Positions 59,231 through 64,000 of a stretch of DNA of 64,000 nucleotides are shown here, one piece after another. This DNA comes from Mesotaenium endlicherianum. Lineage: Eukaryota; Streptophyta; Zygnematophyceae; Zygnematales; Mesotaeniaceae. The DNA lies in NCBI GenBank assembly GCA_009602735.1, contig WELA01000881.1:189043-253042 (forward strand), written 5' to 3'. The position numbers and the translations under genes are program-made. Each line of letters opens with the position of its first letter. Within the stretch, counting starts at the first letter, position 1. Under the pieces are notes generated by a model that was not told where the DNA came from, ran no database searches, and saw only the letters and a list, made by a program, of their open reading frames with translations.

Positions 59231-59976
59231 TGTAATGAATCAGTATATTAGTAGATATAATATTCATTTAAATATAATAGTTAATTTAGTTCAGCCTGCT
59301 GAACTTTAGTTAGTAGTCAGTCTGCTGAACTTTAGTTAATAATCAGTCTGCTGGACTTTACATAATTATCAGTTTAATGACTCGGCCAAAAGCAGCAGGC
59401 TGAAGTCAACTTAAGTCAGCTTGCTGACACATTCTTTGACAGCCAGCTGACTTCCGTACTCGGTAGCAGCGAACTGCCTTGATATGCATCTAAGTGCGAT
59501 ATGCTAGATGAATGGCCAGATGACATCCCTATGATGGATGGCTATTCGGGATGATGGGAGATGGCGGTGGATTTGGTTAACCGAGGTCCTACCAACGTGG
59601 TTAACTCCCGGGTAGGCGGTGCCATCGCACTGACCGTTGAACAGTAAACTCATTCCATGTACATATGCTAGGCATTGCTCTCGAGTTCGGCATTCGGAAA
59701 CGAGGCCAACTCTCTTGTACAGCTTACTGAGAGAGATCTGAATCCAAGGCGAGAAGCCATTGATACGCACTGTCTTCTAACCTTGCTTATGTATGAGTTT
59801 ACTGATTTGCATTATTGATGCTAGTTTACTCTCATTTGACTGACGAGTAGTATTCCCTGCTAGTGTATTGTCCTTTGCCGTTTAAACGAGTTAACGGAAA
59901 TACCATAAAGATTACTTGCTGATATAAAGATCTTTATTAATTGTTAATTGCCTATTTGGTAAGTCGATTCATTTCA
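59231..59976 (+). repeat. family A 3' LTR
   Basis: 746 bp, preceded by TTGGAGGGAT as polypurine tract and followed by the GAGTT duplication. Differs from the 5' LTR at about 16 sites. Confidence 0.95.
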
Positions 59977-60776
59977 GAGTTCCTCCAAACGAGTGGGCAG
60001 CCTTCCCATTGACTATCCACAACCAAGTGGGCTTGGCCACCTATGAAGCAACCGTACAAGCGTCAACACAGCTATGGCTGCCGTGGCTGCCCCTATTGCA
60101 AGCAACGCTCCAAATCCAGCCGCGGCTCAAGCGCCTCCACAAGAGCCTACGAGAGCAAGAAAACTCATCAAGCTCGGCAAATCTGACACTTTCAACCCCG
60201 AGAAAGGAGCCAACCTTAACTTATGGCTCTACCAAGTGGAGACGTACTTCATATTCCTTGAAGCACCCAAGGAAGACTATAATTTATTTGCTGTTACCTT
60301 ACTTGGAGGAGCATCAACATCATGGTGGCGTAACTATCAAGCGCTTGTAAATCAAGCTACGGCGCACCCCGTGCCCGACCAAGAGGCCCCCACCATTATA
60401 TGCAAGATGAGCGGATTTTTGTGAGGCCCTCAAGAAGCACTTTATGCCCATCAATGCGGAGAAGATTGCCCGAAGTAAGCTGAAGTGGCCCTAAAGGTGG
60501 ATAGCTTGGATTTCAAGCATTCATTGCCTTCATCTTCACGGGCACCGACAACGCGGGTGTATGCAGCCCCTTCCACATCTGAATCTGGACCCACACCCAT
60601 GGAAATTGGAGTTATTAAAAGGGACCCCGCGGCCGCTCGGAAGAGTGGAAGACCCTCCAATGACACTTAAGATGCAGAAAACCATCAAGGAGTCAAAGCA
60701 AGACTCTCTCCGGATGAAAAAGAAGCTCTCATGACGGCTGGACTATGTTTTTATTGTAAAGGGAAGGGCCATAGTT
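59977..60776 (+). mobile_element. gag fragment of another Ty3/gypsy family
   Basis: An 800-bp spacer between two family A copies. The frame at about 60074-60420 reads a gag core (LIKLGKSDTFNPEKGANLNL, LWLYQVETYF, LLGGASTSWWRNY) and a knuckle CFYCKGKGH lies at about 60750. It differs from family A and B gag. Broken, a few breaks, and split at the left by the family A insertion. Confidence 0.75.
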
Positions 60777-61495
60777 GAAATGAATCGATTTACCAAATAG
60801 GCGATTAACAATTAATAAAGATCTTTATATCAGCAAGTAATCTTTATGGTATTTCCGTTAACTCGTTTAAACGGCAAAGGACAATACACTAGCAGGGAAT
60901 ACTACTCGTCAGTCAAATGAGAGTAAACTAGCATCAATAATGCAAATCAGTAAACTCATACATAAGCAAGGTTAGAAGACAGTGCGTATCAATGGCTTCT
61001 CGCCTTGGATTCAGATCTCTCTCAGTAAGCTGTACAAGAGAGTTGGCCTCGTTTCCGAATGCCGAACTCGAGAGCAATGCCTAGCATATGTACATGGAAT
61101 GAGTTTACTGTTCAACGGTCAGTGCGATGGCACCGCCTACCCGGGAGTTAACCACGTTGGTAGGACCTCGGTTAACCAAATCCACCGCCATCTCCCATCA
61201 TCCCGAATAGCCATCCATCATGGGGATGTCATCTGGCCATTCATCTAGCAGGTGGTACTTAGATGCATATCAAGGCAGTTCGCTGCTACCGAGCACGGAA
61301 GTCAGCTGGCTGTCAAAGAATGTGTCAGCAAGCTGACTTAAGTTGACTTCAGCCTGCTGCTTTTGGCCGAGTCATTAAACTGATAATTATGTAAAGTCCA
61401 GCAGACTGACTATTAACTAAAGTTCAGCAGGCTGAACTTAATTAACTATTATATTTAAATGAATATTATATCCACTAATATACTGATTCATTACA
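60777..61495 (-). repeat. family A 3' LTR of the minus-strand copy
   Basis: 719 bp, one 26-bp U3 unit shorter than the other young LTRs. Its middle shares variants with the 5' LTR at 51131 (for example TAAGTACCACCTGC), while its U5 end shares variants with the 3' LTR at 59231 (for example TTTAAACGAG). Confidence 0.93.
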
Positions 61496-61608
61496 ATCCC
61501 TCCAACTTAACTTGTTGTCGCCTCGACAACATTAAACTGCAGAAATTTTAAATAAGGGAACTGAACCTGACCAGCCTCCCTTACTGACTGCCTCTTCAGC
61601 GTGTCACC

Positions 61609-63285
61609 TTAAGGGGTTGTTCCTGGGGCTTCAGGATCAGGAGACGGAGATCTGGACCTAGATCTGGACAGCCCTCTAGGTCTGTCAGCTGGCCTTCTAA
61701 AGAACCCTGTTTGCTCTAAAGTTGGCCCTCGAGGAGAACGGAGGATGGTGGCCTGCTCTTCAACCACTTGGGTGTTGATTCCCACATAGACAGGCATTCC
61801 AGTAGGATGCTGAAATACATTGGCTAGAGGTACATGCCCCTGAGCGGAGGGGGAGGCTGGCATACCTCTGGCCCACCCGCGTGTCCCTCTTCTGGCACCC
61901 CTGTCCTCTGGGGATTTCTGTCTGTGTCTGCTGCCCAGTACAGTCAGATCAGCTTCTTCCCCTGCTTGGGCAGGTGGGCTGGGGGAGCGAGCGCGGGGTC
62001 CAGTTGTCGCCATAACGGGGATCACATTCCACACACCTGATCGTGGTTCTTTAGGAAGTGCCACTGCCTGTCCCTGGGTATCCTGAGTACCTGCTGCTGA
62101 TGCTTCTCCTCTGCCTTGTTCTTCTTCCTCATCCTCCTCATCCTCCTCCTCGGAGAGAGTAGGGGTCTCGTCCACTAAGTCGTCCTGCTCCCTAGTAGAC
62201 ATGGAGTAGTCTACCGACCTCCCTTTCTTAGGGCGCGCTGGAGGTTGCTTGGCCTTCAGCCTACTGATATCTATCCGGCCTGCATTCTTTGCCCATTTGA
62301 CAAAGGCATGCTTTCCCTTAGAGAAGTACTCTCTTCCCCTCCTCCTATGTTCCTTGGTCTCTGCATTCATATTGCTCAGGCATCCATTCAGCCTGGGGTC
62401 CCAAGGGGCAATGTGAGGTGGTAGGATGAGATAGCCGTCTAGGCCATAGTGGAAGTCATCCGGTTGGGCTCGGTCACACTCCTGCTTCTTATTTGTGACG
62501 GTCATCCACCTCCAGTCTGTTGGCTGCTGGTAGTACTGGGGTCCGTGCTCAGCCTTCCTCAGTTTACACGGGAACCAGTGGGGAGAGAACATCTGCTGTC
62601 CTGCTTCCCTGGCCAAGTACTCCCAGCTCCTTCTCTCAACTTCATTGTAAGCTGGCAGGAGTGTGAGGTAGAATACCGTATCCTTAAAGCTATCGGGCCG
62701 CATGCTCACCATCCGGATGAGTCTCTGATCTCCCACTATTCCCGGTATGGGGACCGGCTTGTCCTCTGAATCATCTGCGAGATACCGGGCCTGCTCTGCT
62801 GTATAGCCCACCATCTTAGCATAATCTTCGTAAAGGACCACGCCGGTGTGTGTCTCGATGTACCTGTCCAGTGCTGTAGCTCCTTCCTTCTGTAGCAGTG
62901 TTGTCTGTTCCAGCCTGTTGATCTCCTGGGCTGCCAGCAATGCTTCCTTCAGGTTATCGAAGTTTTGGCCACCCACCACAGTATACCTGTAAGTGGCCAA
63001 GCTCTTCTGTCTGTCCGCTTCAATCTTTTTTCTTTTCTCCTCTTCTGCCGCTGCCGCTTCTTCTTGCTGTTTCTTCTGTCTCTCCTCCTCAGCCTTCCTG
63101 AGGTTTTCCGCTTCCTGATCCTTCTTCCTCTGTGCCTCTTCTGCCGCCTCTTGTTGCTTGCGGACCCTTTCTTGTTCTCTCCTGGTGAGGGACGTCGCCG
63201 CCAGCTCCTTCTGGTATTGCTCCATTGTCCTCCTGGCTTCTTCTGCCTTGCGCTTTCTGTCCTCCTTTTGTGTGGTGGGCGCCAT
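61609..63285 (-). CDS. family A ORF3, second intact copy
   Basis: 558 codons, the same protein as at 57441-59117 with a single residue difference (E for D just before YFSKGKHAFV). In the last 190 bases all seven nucleotide differences between the copies are silent. The same TACTAAC and CAG signals precede the ATG. Confidence 0.92.
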   Translation of the reverse strand: MAPTTQKEDRKRKAEEARRTMEQYQKELAATSLTRREQERVRKQQEAAEEAQRKKDQEAENLRKAEEERQKKQQEEAAAAEEEKRKKIEADRQKSLATYRYTVVGGQNFDNLKEALLAAQEINRLEQTTLLQKEGATALDRYIETHTGVVLYEDYAKMVGYTAEQARYLADDSEDKPVPIPGIVGDQRLIRMVSMRPDSFKDTVFYLTLLPAYNEVERRSWEYLAREAGQQMFSPHWFPCKLRKAEHGPQYYQQPTDWRWMTVTNKKQECDRAQPDDFHYGLDGYLILPPHIAPWDPRLNGCLSNMNAETKEHRRRGREYFSKGKHAFVKWAKNAGRIDISRLKAKQPPARPKKGRSVDYSMSTREQDDLVDETPTLSEEEDEEDEEEEQGRGEASAAGTQDTQGQAVALPKEPRSGVWNVIPVMATTGPRARSPSPPAQAGEEADLTVLGSRHRQKSPEDRGARRGTRGWARGMPASPSAQGHVPLANVFQHPTGMPVYVGINTQVVEEQATILRSPRGPTLEQTGFFRRPADRPRGLSRSRSRSPSPDPEAPGTTP

Positions 63286-63549
63286 CCTGCACATGTAACC
63301 AGGGCACAAGTTAGTAGGATATGGACCTTTGTCATAGGGATTGCAGGAAGTATGTTAGTATTTAGTATAGTGGCTTCGCTGCTGTTTACCTTACAGGATG
63401 ATTGCTAAAAGTTGACGTAGTTGCGATGCGCTACACATAAACGTATGAGTGTGTTTTTATCGCTCTCGCTCACTAACTGTCATATATTTTCCCCTCCAAC
63501 TTAAATGGAGACAGGACCGCCTGTCACCTTCCCGTGTCAACTGAAATGA

Positions 63550-64000
63550 CAGTTATGGAGGGACTCCAGCGGCCCGAAGGTGGAACCGTGTCAACGCCCC
63601 TTTGGCATTGGTCAAGTGGTCCTTAAACTCCCAAGTGTCCCCAGAGGCATCGTAACCCTTCCATCGAATGAGGTATTTCATGACATATTTAGACGATCGA
63701 CGGACCGAGCGAGCGTCTAAAATCTCATCGACCTCATATTCCTCAGGGTCGCCGTCCCGGACAGCGGGGACCGGTCCCGGTTGGACAGGGAACCGACCTG
63801 TGAACAGTGTATCACCTTTGATGTACGGTTCCAGGAAGGAGACATTAAAGACCGGGTGCCCCTTGTATTCAGCTGACATGTTCAGTTTGTAAGCATTCTG
63901 ACCGACACGACGGACCACCGAATATGGACCGACCCAGACAGGGCCAAGCTTTTTCTTGACCACACCAGGGAGGTACAGGTGCTGAGAATGCAGTTTGACT
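63550..64000 (-). CDS. family A pol, C-terminal end (chromodomain)
   Basis: The visible 136 or more codons match the end of pol at 56770-57173 ([39 protein letters not shown]). The frame is open to the window edge. No difference from the other copy was seen in the protein. Confidence 0.93.

Larger units (their letters stand above)
51131..59976 (+). mobile_element. family A chromovirus (Ty3/gypsy), looks whole
   Basis: An 8846-bp element. The 5' LTR (51131-51875) and 3' LTR (59231-59976) both run TGTAATGAATC...ATTCATTTCA, and a perfect GAGTT target duplication lies at 51126-51130 and 59977-59981. Primer site TGGTATCGGAGC begins at 51877. Three long ORFs follow: gag, pol with chromodomain, and an extra ORF3 between pol and the 3' LTR. 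The LTRs differ at roughly 16 positions plus one indel, about 2% by eye, so insertion is fairly recent if they began identical (but see the mosaic finding). No breaks were seen in the three ORFs. Confidence 0.95.
60777..64000 (-). mobile_element. second young family A copy, minus strand, runs off-window
   Basis: The 3' LTR occupies 60777-61495 (719 bp; TGTAATG at 61495 on the minus strand). ORF3 is intact at 61609-63285, the pol-ORF3 spacer follows, and the C-terminal part of pol (chromodomain, 63553 to the window end) is open. It lies tail to tail with the copy at 51131-59976. Its 5' half and left LTR are outside the window, so wholeness cannot be judged. The flanking ATAGT at 60772-60776 is the candidate target duplication. 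Confidence 0.95.

Overview
The window looks like nuclear DNA of a green plant in the wide sense (streptophyte). Two host genes encode proteins with plastid transit peptides and are split by GT-AG introns: a ClpC Hsp100 chaperone (38953-45078, 16 exons, 934 residues) and a DUF2854-family thylakoid-type membrane protein (22759-26693, 10 exons, 281 residues). Both exon sets were built by hand, and both sum to an open frame. I cannot name the species. A ClpC gene cut into 16 exons, and the heavy load of chromoviruses and hAT elements, would suit a charophyte alga or an early-diverging land plant better than a compact angiosperm genome, but that is inference.

Nearly everything else is transposable-element sequence, nested several layers deep. 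From left to right: a hAT DNA transposon whose left end lies outside the window (1-6253), with a long array of 34-bp hairpin repeats before its transposase gene; it sits inside the right half of an old chromovirus ('family A', 6254-9989). Next come an unrecognised minus-strand ORF and an LTR-like repeat (10304-12094), a decayed second hAT (12095-13412), an unrecognised decayed coding unit (13790-14480), and a second old family A copy (15196-20471) holding a solo LTR of another family ('family B'). A repeat-rich stretch (20472-22300) leads to the DUF2854 gene. Then follow a chromovirus 3' fragment (28010-28520), a family B Ty3/gypsy relic (29569-34648) lodged in one of two direct repeats called D, a cluster of five CACGTG boxes (36379-36511), and the clpC gene. 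After clpC come a Ty1/copia gag relic (46540-47440), a third hAT relic (49538-51056), and finally two copies of family A lying tail to tail (51131-59976 plus; 60777 to beyond 64000 minus).

The best candidate for something undescribed is in family A. The copy at 51131-59976 looks whole (LTRs, 5-bp target duplication GAGTT, primer site, gag, pol with chromodomain). Between pol and the 3' LTR it carries a third long sense ORF of 558 codons that I cannot assign to any family: a coiled coil, an unknown central domain, an acidic run and an SR-like tail. The same ORF is recognisable in all four family A copies in the window. Between the two young copies, the seven differences I counted in its last 190 bases are all silent, which points to a protein under selection. 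A branch-point-like and acceptor-like sequence just before its ATG suggests expression from a spliced RNA.

The second unusual feature is the 34-bp array in the hAT element. Each unit centres on a GGGGCTGG/CCAGCCCC hairpin, and because 34 is not a multiple of three the same peptide motifs recur in all frames, giving long but probably meaningless ORFs.
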